Positions 55,501 through 64,000 of a stretch of 64,000 nucleotides of DNA are shown one piece after another. Position numbers and translations under genes: made by a program. Source of the DNA: Chamaea fasciata (taxonomy: Eukaryota > Chordata > Aves > Passeriformes > Sylviidae); assembly GCA_029207755.1 (NCBI GenBank), contig JARCOQ010000236.1, positions 1-64,000 on the forward strand, in the 5' to 3' direction. Every line of letters begins with the position of its first letter. Within the stretch, counting starts at the first letter, position 1. The notes under the pieces are model-generated. The model ran no database searches. It saw only the letters and a program-made list of their open reading frames with translations, and was not told the origin of the DNA.

Positions 55501-56708
55501 TCCCCTGTGTCCCCTGACGGCTGTCCCCTGTGTCCCCCCTGTCCCCTGACTACTGTCCCCCCAGTGCAGTCCCTGTGTTCCCTCCTGGCTGTCCCCTGTC
55601 CCCTCACCTGTGTCCCCTGTGTCCCCTGTGTCCCCCCAGCACTGTCCTGTGTGTCCCCAGCACTGTCCCCTGTGTCCCCTGTGTCCCCTGACCGCTGTCC
55701 CCTGTGTCTCCCAGCACTGTCCCTGTGTCCCCTGTGTCCCCTGTGTCCCCTGACCGCTGTCCCCTGTGTCCCCAGCACTGTCCCTGTGTCCCCAGCACTG
55801 TCCCCTGTGTCCCCTGTGTCCCCTGACCGCTGTCCCCTGTGTCCCCTGCACTGTCCCCTGTGTCCCCTGTGTCCCCTGACCGCTGTCCCCTGTGTCCCCT
55901 GCACTGTCCCCTGTGTCCCCAGCACTGTCCCTGTGTCCCCAGCACTGTCCCCTGTGTCCCCTGTGTCCCCTGACCGCTGTCCCGTGTGTCCCCAGCACTG
56001 TCCCCTGTGTCCCCTGACCGCTGTCCCGTGTGTCCCCAGCACTGTCCCCTGTGTCCCCTGACCGCTGTCCCCTGTGTCCCCTGCACTGTCCCCTGTGTCT
56101 CCCAGCACTATCCCCTGTGTCCCCTGTGTCCCCTGCACTGTCCCCTGTGTCCCCTGACCGCTGTCCCCTGTGTCCCCAGCACTGTCCCCTGTGTCCCCAG
56201 CACTGTCCCCTGTGTCCCCTGACCGCTGTCCCCTGTGTCCCCAGCACTGTCCCCTGTGTCCCCTGTGTCCCCAGCACTGTCCCCTGTGTCCCCTGTGTCC
56301 CCTGACCGCTGTCCCCTGTGTCCCCAGCACCCGTTCATGGAGCTGCGCGTCCTGGAGAACAACAAGCGCTCGCGGCGGAACCTGGGGCTGGACTGTGACG
56401 AGCACTCCACGGAGTCGCGCTGCTGCCGCTACCCGCTCACGGTGGACTTCGAGGCGTTCGGCTGGGACTGGATCATCGCCCCCAAGCGCTACAAGGCCAA
56501 CTACTGCTCGGGCCAGTGCGAGTACATGTTCATGCAGAAGTACCCGCACACGCACCTGGTGCAGCAGGCCAACCCGCGCGGCTCGGCCGGGCCCTGCTGC
56601 ACGCCCACCAAGATGTCGCCCATCAACATGCTCTACTTCAACGACAAGCAGCAGATCATCTACGGCAAGATCCCCGGCATGGTGGTGGATCGCTGCGGGT
56701 GCTCCTAG
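49521..56708 (+). CDS. GDF11: GDF11 (BMP-11), complete, three exons
   Basis: Secreted TGF-beta family ligand that patterns the posterior axis (activin type II receptors/ALK4/5, SMAD2/3). Exons are 49521-49902, 54097-54470 and 56328-56708; 1137 nt, 378 aa. A signal peptide ([15 protein letters not shown]) precedes [20 protein letters not shown]. The tolloid site QGD is conserved (Gly100/Asp101), and furin site RSRR ends at residue 269. The 109-aa mature domain begins [10 protein letters not shown] and ends [11 protein letters not shown], with the full cysteine knot. The alanine tract of the mammalian prodomain is absent, explaining the shorter length (human 407). Myostatin is excluded by mature residues such as [19 protein letters not shown], identical or nearly so to GDF11, and by synteny. 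The exon 1 donor is GTCAGT. A second in-frame Met at 49548 is an alternative start. Confidence 0.97.
50190..51260. repeat. Arrays in GDF11 intron 1, proximal half
   Basis: 50200-50410 repeats GACAGGGGGACAAGGG. 50420-50960 repeats ACTGGGAGCTGGGACTGGG, a 6-9 bp unit with long-range order. 51080-51240 repeats AGGGTGACAGCAGGGTGAC. Confidence 0.88.
51480..51880 (+). promoter_or_regulatory. GDF11: Non-repetitive GDF11 intron 1 segment with TTTATGG/CCATAAA motifs
   Basis: This is one of the few complex-sequence parts of the intron. It contains TTTTATTACCCATAAAATTG (51512-51531), TTTTATGG (51809-51816), TTTATGG (51844-51850) and CCATAAA (51862-51868). The core matches CDX/posterior HOX preferences (TTTATGG/TTTATTA). 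An enhancer role is inferred only; conservation has not been tested. Confidence 0.35.
52040..52745. repeat. GGGGACAC / GGACGTGGGGACA arrays in GDF11 intron 1
   Basis: Short ACAGGGACA units give way after 52440 to a higher-order unit of about 70-110 bp containing GGGGACTTGGGGACAACAAG and GACAGCACCAGGATGTGG. 52750-53690 has less regular GC-rich DNA; 53700-54000 repeats GGCTCGGGGGTCCC. No exon is seen. Confidence 0.85.
54475..54960. repeat. About 60-bp array after GDF11 exon 2
   Basis: Eight units of GAGGGGCTGGGGACAACCTG plus CACAGGTCATGGGGACAGTG, about 55-62 bp each, begin right after the exon 2 donor. Exon 2 itself ends GCCGAGGGGCTG, which resembles the unit's start CTGAGGGGCTG, so the exon edge may have seeded the array. 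Confidence 0.9.
55470..56327. repeat. CTGTGTCCCCAGCAC array running into the GDF11 exon 3 acceptor
   Basis: Units of CTGTCCCCTGTGTCCCC and TGTCCCCAGCACTGTCCC repeat for about 850 bp. The real acceptor is CTGTGTCCCCAG followed by exon CACCCG. The array therefore contains well over ten copies of the acceptor with the first three exon bases. 54960-55470 holds looser GGGGACAGTGACAGC repeats. Confidence 0.93.
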
Positions 56709-57046
56709 AGCCGCCCTTCTTCATCGTCATCTTCATCTTCTTCCCTTCTTTCCCCTCTCTCTCTCCCCCTCTCCGAGCGAGGCCCCCCCCCCTCCCCCCC
56801 GCCGCCTCGGACTCCTCCGTTTTTTGGGGTTTTTTGGTTTTTTCCGCTCTTTTTTTATTTTTCTTTTTTTTTTTTTCTTTTTTTTTTTTGTTTGTTTTTG
56901 GATTTTTTGTCGTTGTTGTCGGTTCGGGGCGGGGAAGCGAGAAGTGACAAAGGCCAAGCGTCGAGGCGGGTTTGGATGGCGGAGGGGAGAGGAGGAGGAG
57001 GAGGAGGAGGAGAGCACCCCACGGAGCAGCCCCACGCGCATTGTGC

Positions 57047-57052
57047 AATAAA
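57047..57052 (+). terminator. GDF11: GDF11 proximal poly(A) signal AATAAA
   Basis: GTGCAATAAAAGCG lies about 340 bp past the GDF11 stop, the first canonical signal. Mammalian GDF11 has a much longer 3'UTR, so distal sites are likely. An A-rich AATAAAAAAAA at about 59864 is one candidate. Confidence 0.6.
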
Positions 57053-57059
57053 AGCGACC

Positions 57060-58430
57060 GGACGGAGAAGGGAACGGGGGGGGGGGGGGGCCACACACCG
57101 CTGGGACCCCCCAGGCCGCGGTGGCGACACGGGGACACCGCGGGGACACGGCCGCGGGTGGCGGCTCCCTCGGCGGGGAGAGCACCAGGAGGAGGAGGAG
57201 GAGGAGGAGGAGGAAGAGCGAGCGCACCCCGCGTCTCCCCGCGCTCCTGGAGCGGCGCTGGGGACACCGCTGGTGACACCCGAGGGGGGGGGGGTCCGGC
57301 CGCGGGACCCCCCGGGACCGGGAGGGAACCGCCTCCCTTCTTTAATTTATTTATTTATTAATCACCCTCCCGGCCGGCGCTCGCCCCGCTCCCTCCCCCG
57401 GCAGCCCCGGGGACCCCCGGCGAGGAGCGCCGGAGGGGCCGGAGCCCCCGCCCGGGCTCGGGCGGCAGCGCTGGCACCGGCCCCGGGGCTCGGCCGGGGG
57501 CTGAGGGCGGCCCGGGGGTCACCCGGAGGCGACACCAGAATTGTTGGGAGGCTCCGGCTGGGGCTGAAATTCCGCTTACGCCGCACATTCGCCTCCCCGC
57601 CGCCCTCGGAGGGGTTTGTTTGGGCTTTTTTTTTTTTTTTCTTTTTCTTTTTTCTTTTCTTTTCCTTTTCTGTTGTTTGTCTTGGTTTTCTTTTTTTTTT
57701 TTTTTTTTCGTGCGTGTGTGTGTGTTTCACGTGAGAACGAACCCCCCGCGTTTCCCCGAGGCTCCGCCGCGGCTCCTGCGGTTCCCCGAGCGATGCGGGC
57801 GGGGCCCGGGCCCGGCGCCGGAGGAGGCTCCGGGAGGGGGAGAAGGCCCCGAGACCCCCGGAGCCCCCGAGACCCCCGAGACCCCCGGAGCCCCCGAGAC
57901 CCCCGCGACCCCCAGACCCCCGAGGCGCCCGGCCCCAGCACTTATCCCCAGGGTGCCGGAGGGGGACGCGGCCCCGGCCCGGGGAGGGGGGGGACTCCGG
58001 GGGGGCTCCGGAGCGGCCCCGCACCCGCGCAGCACTTAAGGGGACCGAAGGACAAGGCGGGGCCACCGGGGATGTTTAGCACTTGTCGCCGGCTCCGCGA
58101 CAGCCCCGCGGAGCCCCCGAAGCGCTTACGGGGAGGGGGGGGACACGAGTGAGGACACGGACCCCCCCCCGGGCCCCCCCTCCTGGCGCCGCAGCACTTA
58201 AGGGGCCCCTGGTGCCAGGCCGGTGCCACCCGCCCCGTGTCACCGCCCCGGTGGCGCCGGCGGGGGCCCAAGGGAGGGGACGGGGATGGGGACAGCCGGG
58301 GGGGGCACAGGAAGGGAGAGGGGACCCCAGAAAGGGGCTCGGCCTGGTCCCGGGGTCACCGGACCCCGTGGTGACCGCGGGGGACACAAATCCGGGGTCG
58401 GGGCACACCCCGGCCCTGCCCGGGGGGGCC
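57060..58430 (+). other. GDF11: GDF11 downstream region, possible extended 3'UTR with AGCACTT motifs
   Basis: GC-rich DNA with T-runs (57615-57710) and GACCCCCGGAGCCCCCGA repeats (57850-57930). AGCACTTA occurs at 57937-57944, 58031-58038 and 58193-58200; AGCACTTG occurs at 58078-58085 and 59831-59838. AGCACTT is the complement of the miR-302/427/430 seed. Whether this stretch is transcribed with GDF11 is not shown. Confidence 0.4.
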
Positions 58431-58920
58431 TTGGGGGGTCCGGGACCGGCAGGGGACACCCCGGGCTGGCAGGGGACACCCCGGGACCGGCAGGGGACAC
58501 CCCGGGCTGGCAGGGGACACCCCGGGCTGGCAGGGGACACCCCGGGACCGGCAGGGGACACCCCGGGCTGGCAGGGGACACCTCGGACCGGCAGGGGACA
58601 CCCCGGGCCGGCAGGGGACACCCCGGGCTGGCAGGGGACACCTCGGACCGGCAGGGGACACCCCGGGCTGGCAGGGGACACCCCGGGCTGGCAGGGGACA
58701 CCCCGGGACCGGCAGGGGACACCTCGGACCGGCAGGGGACACCCCGGGACCGGCAGGGGACACCCCGGGCTGGCAGGGGACACCCCCGGGACCGGCAGGG
58801 GACACCTCGGACCGGCAGGGGACACCCCCGGGACCGGCAGGGGACACCCCGGACCGGCAGGGGACACCCCGGACCGGCAGGGGACACCCCGGGACCGGCA
58901 GGGGACACCCCGGGCTGGGA
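58430..58920. repeat. 22-bp array (GGCAGGGGACACCCCGGGCT)
   Basis: About 22 units of GGCAGGGGACACCCCGGGAC/CT with 18-23 bp spacing lie downstream of GDF11. Confidence 0.93.
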
Positions 58921-59094
58921 AGGAACTGGGACTGGACGGGACGGGCCCGGCCCTGGAGCCCCCGAGGGCGAGGCCCCGGGGCTGGCACAGGCAGGTGGCA
59001 CCGAGGGGACAGGACTGGGAGGGCGGGGAACTGGGACCAGTCAGACCCGGGAACTGGGACCAGTTACCTCCGGGCACTGCACCAGTCCCCGCAG

Positions 59095-59620
59095 CGGGCA
59101 GCACGGGTCCCAGGGCCCAGGAGTGACCGGCCCCAGTGCCCGGGACTGACCGGTCCCAGTTCCCAGGACTGACCGGCCCCAGTGCCCGGGACTGACCGGT
59201 CCCAGTGCCCGGGACTGACCGGCCCCAGTTCCCGGGACTGACCGGTCCCAGTGCCCGGGACTGACCGGTCCCAGTGCCCGGGACTGACCGGCCCCAGTTT
59301 CCAGGACTGACCGGTCCCAGTTCCCGGGACTGACCGGTCCCAGTTCCCGGGACTGACCGGTCCCAGTGCCCGGGACTGACCGGTCCCAGTGCCCGGGACT
59401 GACCGGTCCCAGTGCCCGGGACTGACCAGTCCCGGTGCCCAGGACTGACCGGTCCCAGTGCCCAGGACTGACTGGTCCCAGTTCCCGGGACTGACTGGTC
59501 CCAATTCCCGGGACTGACCGGTCCCAGTGCCCAGGACTGACGGGTCCCAGTGCCCAGGACTGACTGGTCCCAGTTCCCCTTGCTAACTGGTCCCAGTGCC
59601 CAGACCTGACTGGTCCCGCA
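59095..59620. repeat. 24-bp array (CCGGGACTGACCGGTCCCAG)
   Basis: About 21 units of CCCGGGACTGACCGGTCCCAGTG occur. GGGACTGACCGGTCCC is nearly palindromic, so each unit can form a hairpin. A TAATTATTCTAATTATTC tract and A-rich DNA follow (59650-59920). Confidence 0.93.
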
Positions 59621-60119
59621 GGCAGGGGGGTGTTGGGGGGGGTCGGCCCCACTCCTGAGTATATTATTATTCTAATTATTCTAATTATTCTAATTATTTC
59701 CCGCTCTGGGTCTGTGCGTGACGTCTTTAGGTTCCTTTTCTGTCGGTCCGTCCGTTGTTTTTGTCCCTCGTTCTGTCGCTCCGGGGGGACCCGGGGGGGG
59801 CCCGGGGGAGGGGGGGGCGGGGCCGAACTCAGCACTTGAACAGCAAAAATATAAAAAAGAAAGAATAAAAAAAAAAAATCCAAAAAAATGTTAAAATGTT
59901 AAAAAAAACCCCAAACTGAACGAGAAATAATCCGAGTTCCGAGGTTTCGGGGGGGGTGGGGGGGGGGGATGTCCCCATTGTCACCATTGTCACCTTCAGG
60001 GGGGTGGGGGAAGGATTTGGGGACCTCGGTGGTGACACTGGGGGGGGCTGGGACAGCCCCGGGGGACAGAAGGGGACAGGGACAATCCCAGGCTGGCACG
60101 ATGACAACACCCTCCGTGA

Positions 60120-60260
60120 CCCCTGGATCCTTGGGGACACGGGCATGGGGACATTGCCATGGGGACATTGCCATGGGGACATCGCCATGGGGCCACCACC
60201 ATGGGGACATCGCCATGGGGCCACCACCATGGGGACATCGCCACGGGGACATCGCCACTG
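60120..60260. repeat. GGGGACATCGCCATGGGG array
   Basis: About nine 15-21 bp units of GGGGACATCGCCATGGGG/CCACCACCAT occur in the GDF11-SARNP interval. No gene is seen in 59920-61060. Confidence 0.85.
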
Positions 60261-60759
60261 CCACACGTGGCCCTGGGGCGCAGCTCCCCAGGCGATGTCA
60301 CCGTCCCCAGGCGATGTCACCGGGTGATGTCACCATGCCCAGGTGTTGGGGACAGGACAGGGGACACTTGGGACAGGGTTGGGGACACTTGGCACGGGAC
60401 TGGGCACATTGGGAAGAGGGTTGGGGACACTCGGGACGGGGCTGGGGACATTCGGGGGTCCCTGCACAGCCCCCCCGGCTGTAAAAGGGGATTTTAACGG
60501 GGGGATTTTTAGGGGGGGATTTTACGAGCGGCCCCAGGATCCGCCCCCGGGGCCGCTTTATGGAGCCTCATTAGGGGCTGCAGCTATGCCGGCAATGTCC
60601 CCGGCTAATTAGGGCTAATTAGGGCCGGCCCGAGGGGACACGGGGGTGTCACCGTGGGAGGGGACAGGGTGGGCAGTGACCCTCCAGTGTCCAGGCAAGG
60701 ACTGGACACAAGGACTGGACACAAGGACTGGACACGAGGACTGGACACGAGGACGTGGC

Positions 60760-60975
60760 TCCAGCTGGGGACATCCCCGGGCCCCAGGTGACCCCGCGGG
60801 GACATCCCCGGGCCCCCGAGTGACCCCGCGGGGACATCCCCGGGCCCCAGGTGACCCCGCGGGGACATCCCCGGGCCCCAGGTGACCCCGCGGGGACATC
60901 CCCGGGCCCCAGGTGACCCCGCGGGGACATCCCCGGGCCCCGAGTGACCCCGCGGGGACATCCCCGGGCTGGGCG
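60760..60975. repeat. 31-bp array (GTGACCCCGCGGGGACATCC)
   Basis: Seven units of CCCCAGGTGACCCCGCGG plus GGACATCCCCGGG occur. CCCCGCGGGG is a perfect palindrome in every unit. Confidence 0.92.
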
Positions 60976-61059
60976 CCTTGGGGGCACCGGGAGGATTTTG
61001 GTTTTTGTTTCTGGGCTCCGAGGGCTTGAACGAGCGCTCGCTTTTGTTCCGCTCTCCCT

Positions 61060-61450
61060 GCCCCGTTCCCGTTCCCATCATTCCCGTTCCCATCATTCCC
61101 GTTCCCATTATTCCCATTCCCTTCCCTGTTCCCATTCCCATCATTCCCGTTTCCTGTTCCTGCCCCGTTTCTTGTCCCATTCCCTGCCCCGTTCCCGTTC
61201 TTCCCATTCCCGTTCCTTGCCCCGTTCCTGTTCCCTGCCCCGTTCCCATTTCTTGCCCGGTTATTCCCATTCCTGGCCCCTGCCCCATTCCCGTTATTCC
61301 CGTTATTCCCGCCGTCATTTCTGGCCCTGCGCCGTTCCCGTTTTTCCCGTTGCCGTTATTCCCGTTCCTGGCATTCCCGTTGCCGTTATTCCCGTTCCCA
61401 ATATTCCCGTTATTCCCGTTATTCCCGTTATTCCCGGCCCTGCCCCGTTC
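61060..61450. repeat. CCCGTTATTCCCGTTCC array
   Basis: Pentamer/hexamer-based repeats (ATTCCCGTT, CCCCGTTCC) run for about 390 bp. No gene is seen. Confidence 0.88.
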
Positions 61451-61773
61451 CCGGCCCCCGTGACCTATTTCGGAGCCGCCTGTCTGGGGACACGCGGGGA
61501 CCACCCGGGGCGCCCGAGCGTGACACCGGCGCTAATGAACGCAATTAACGCCAATTAACGCCGTTAATGAACGCGCCCGCGGGGCTCGGCCGCGCTCCAC
61601 CCGATCCACGGGGATCCCTGGAAAACCGCAGGAAAACCTTGAGAAAACCTGGATTAAAGCTCAGGAAAGGAGAGAATTCCAGGGAATTCCCCACGGCTCC
61701 GGTCCCACCACCAAAACCGCTGGAAAAGGAAAATTTCCTTGGGAAATCCTTGGAAAAGGGAAGGGTTGTTTTT

Positions 61774-61779
61774 TTTATT
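61774..61779 (-). terminator. SARNP: Candidate distal SARNP poly(A) signal
   Basis: TTTATT on plus is the first canonical AATAAA I find downstream of the SARNP stop, but it is about 1.2 kb away. A non-canonical signal nearer the stop is equally possible. Confidence 0.25.
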
Positions 61780-62494
61780 CTTCTTATTATTGTTATCCTT
61801 GGGAAATCTGGGATGTGAGAGGCAGAGCCCGACCCTTCCGAGGGAAAAACCGGGAAAATAGGAAATAAAAACTGGGAGTATAAAACCTGGCAGTGGCTGG
61901 AACGCCGGGAAAGACCGGGAAAAACTGGGGGAAAAAAAACAGGAAAAATTGAGAAAAAAAAACAGGAAAAAACAAAAAAAAACTGGGAAAAAAGGGAAAA
62001 ATTGAGAAAAAAAAAAACGCAAAACGAACAAACAAAAAAAACAGGAAAAAAGGGAAAAATTGGGAAAAAATGGGAAAAAACAGGGAACGAGGGAGGAGCC
62101 AGGGAGGCACCAGGACACGGGGATGTCCCTGGATCCCGAGGATTTTTGGGATGGGAAGGAGAATCCTGGGAATTCCCGGAGTCTCGGAGGTTCCCCAGGG
62201 CGGGAAATGCTCATGGAAAACGAGGAGAATTCCCAAAAAAATAGAATTTTTCTCTTGGCCTGGGACTGGCCCCGGCCTCGCTGCTCCCAAAGCTCCGGGA
62301 GGAGATTCCCCAAATTCCCGCCGGGAATTCCAAATCCTGGGAGCCCCAAGTCTTCAACAGGGGAAGGGTTCAGGCGAAGCCCACCTGGAAATCCGAGAAA
62401 TCTTTGGAATTTCTGCCGGCATTCCACGGGAAATTCCCGAAAATCCCGCGGGATTGGGATGCCCGGGTTTCCCAGGGGAGCTGCTTCATAAATC

Positions 62495-62795
62495 CCCCCC
62501 GAAATCCCTGAGAAAACAATCCCCAAATCCATGGAAAACGAACCCAAAAATCCCTGGAAAAAACAACCCCAAATCCCTGGAAAATGAGCCCCAAAATCCT
62601 TGGAAAAACAATCTAAAAATCCCTGGAAAAACAACCCCAAATCCTTGGAAAATGAGCCCCAAAATCCTTGGAAAAACAACCCAAAAATCCCTGGGAAAAC
62701 AATTCAAAAATCCCTGGAAAATAAACCCCAAAATCCCTGGAAAAAACAACCCCGAATTCCTGGATAAACAACCCCAAAATTCCTGGAAAACCCTG
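62495..62795. repeat. AATCCCTGGAAAAACAACCCC array downstream of SARNP
   Basis: About ten units of 25-30 bp containing AAATCCTTGGAAAA occur. 61900-62100 is A-rich (GGGAAAAATTGGGAAAAAA). Neither contains a recognised gene. Confidence 0.88.
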
Positions 62796-63019
62796 ACATT
62801 TTAGGAATTGTGCCAGGATTTGGGAATTCTCTCCCTCCTTCTTTTCCCCTCGATTTTTTTTTTGGGGGGGGGAAAAAAATTCAAAAACCTTGGAGGAGCA
62901 AAAGCCTCCCAAAAGAAAGGGAGAATTCCTTGAAATCCCTGGAAATTCCATGGAAAAAAAACAGGAATGAGGGAAAAAGGGGATCCCGACCTGAGGAGAG
63001 CGCGGAGCTCCGGAGGGGC

Positions 63020-63780
63020 TCAGACGATCCCGAACCTTTCCGCCCGTTTCCGCTTCTTTGCCTGGATTTGGGAGGGGGAAAAAAGAGGGAAAATCCCGGG
63101 AATTTGTGGGGGAAAATTGTGGAATTCACGTGGGAAAATCGTGGAATTCGTGAGGGAAAATTGTGGAATTTGCGGGGGACAATCCTGGGAATCTGTGAGG
63201 GAAAATCCCGGGAATTCTGGCCCCAAATCCTGGGAAGTTTTGGCCCCAAATCCTGGGAAGTTTTGGCCCCAAATCCTGGGAAGTTTTGGCCCCAAATCCC
63301 GGGATTTTGGCCTCACCTCGGAATCCTCGGCGGCTCCGGCCCCGGTGACGATCCCGAACCTTTCCTTCCTCTTCTTCAGCTTCTCGTCCTCCTCACTCTG
63401 GGAATGGGATTGGGAATGTTGGGAATGGATCCCTGGGATCCCTCCGGATCCCATTCCAGGGCAGGGAAACATTCCCGTTATCCCTGGGTGACCCAATTCC
63501 CAAAAAAAACTCCAATTCCCAATTCCTGAAAAACCAAAAGTCCCAAGAAATCTCAATTCCCAAACCCCAAAATTCCCAAAAAACCCCAAAATTCCCACAA
63601 ACCCCAAACCCAGGGAAGTGCAGGGCTGGAAAACTTTGGAATTTTGGGATAATCCAGAGGTGGAGAAGGTGCCCTGACATTCCCGGAATTCCCGAATTTC
63701 CCAATTCTCACCTTTTTGGAGAGGGAGGAGACGTTGAGGCCGAACCTTTGGGCCCTTTCCTTGAGCTTCTCCAGGTTTAT
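63020..63780 (-). CDS. SARNP: SARNP (CIP29/Tho1), last three coding exons
   Basis: C-terminal part of SAP domain-containing ribonucleoprotein, which works with the TREX complex (ALYREF, DDX39B) in nuclear mRNA export. Exons (high to low) are 63712-63780, 63317-63397 and 63020-63061, GT-AG and in phase, with stop TGA at 63022-63020. They encode INLEKLKERAQRFGLNVSSL, SEEDEKLKKRKERFGIVTGA and AKKRKRAERFGIV, matching the vertebrate Tho1/MOS11 C-terminus with its repeated ERFG motifs. The N-terminal SAP domain exons lie beyond the right edge. Its position next to GDF11, on the opposite strand, is the vertebrate arrangement. A 24-bp AAATCCTGGGAAGTTTTGGC repeat (63222-63300) sits in the last intron. 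Confidence 0.95.
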
Positions 63781-64000
63781 CTGGGAAAAGGAAATTTGGG
63801 ATTTTGGGGGGATTTTTGGGATTGGGGAGAGGCCTCGAATTCCAAAGGGGGAAAAAATTCCAGGAGAAAAACCTGGAAAATTCCCCGCGATGCTGAGATC
63901 CCAAAAAAAACCAACCCCAGGGAAGTTGGGAATTCCAAGCCAAAATCCAGCTGGGATCCCAAAAATTCCAACTGAATTCCCAAAATTCCTGCTCCTCATC

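Noticed and set aside
49521..56708. Myostatin (MSTN)
   Set aside because: Mature domain and prodomain residues and neighbouring CD63/SARNP fit GDF11; myostatin lies in a different synteny group.

Overview
The window looks like a GC-rich avian microchromosome segment. The gene order ITGA7 - BLOC1S1 - RDH5 - CD63 - GDF11 - SARNP matches the conserved vertebrate block found at human 12q13.2. Introns are short and almost wholly made of C/G-rich minisatellites, as in the hard-to-assemble gene-dense microchromosomes of birds. No species can be assigned.

Layout, left to right. A MCRS1 5' coding exon and promoter (minus, leaving the left edge) lie just past the 3' end of ITGA7. ITGA7 (minus, 1.1-25.1 kb) is complete: 25 coding exons plus one alternative exon, giving 1135 aa. 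About 5 kb of gene-free low-complexity DNA (25.1-29.9 kb) with a possible retroelement remnant follows. BLOC1S1 (plus, 30.0-32.7 kb) and RDH5 (plus, 34.7-37.7 kb) run in tandem. CD63 (minus, 38.0-42.8 kb) is tail-to-tail with RDH5. An INPP1-type inositol polyphosphate 1-phosphatase (minus, 42.9-46.2 kb, untranslated exon probably near 47.9 kb) ends immediately upstream of CD63. GDF11 (plus, 49.5-56.7 kb) is head-to-head with it. A gene-free stretch rich in arrays leads to the last three coding exons of SARNP (minus, 63.0-63.8 kb), which leaves the right edge.

The genes are a conserved linkage group, not an operon: laminin receptor (ITGA7), endolysosomal genes (BLOC1S1, CD63), visual-cycle retinol dehydrogenase (RDH5), a TGF-beta ligand (GDF11), inositol phosphate metabolism, and nuclear/mRNA-export factors (MCRS1, SARNP). 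Palindromic CACGTG boxes at BLOC1S1 and a TCATGTGAC box at CD63 suggest a shared MiT/TFE lysosomal input.

The most unusual structure is a recurring one. Many intronic or 3'UTR tandem arrays contain copies of the adjacent exon edge with its splice site. Examples are ITGA7 exon 4 donor (7 extra copies), exon 13 donor (4), exon 15 acceptor (about 11), BLOC1S1 terminal exon (3), RDH5 exon 4 acceptor (1), CD63 exon 5 acceptor (2), and the RDH5 3' end with poly(A) signals (1). Two single-base frameshifts, in BLOC1S1 exon 2 and the ITGA7 alternative exon, sit at C-runs and may be consensus errors. All exon boundaries were read by eye from splice sites, reading-frame continuity and remembered vertebrate orthologues; no alignment was run.
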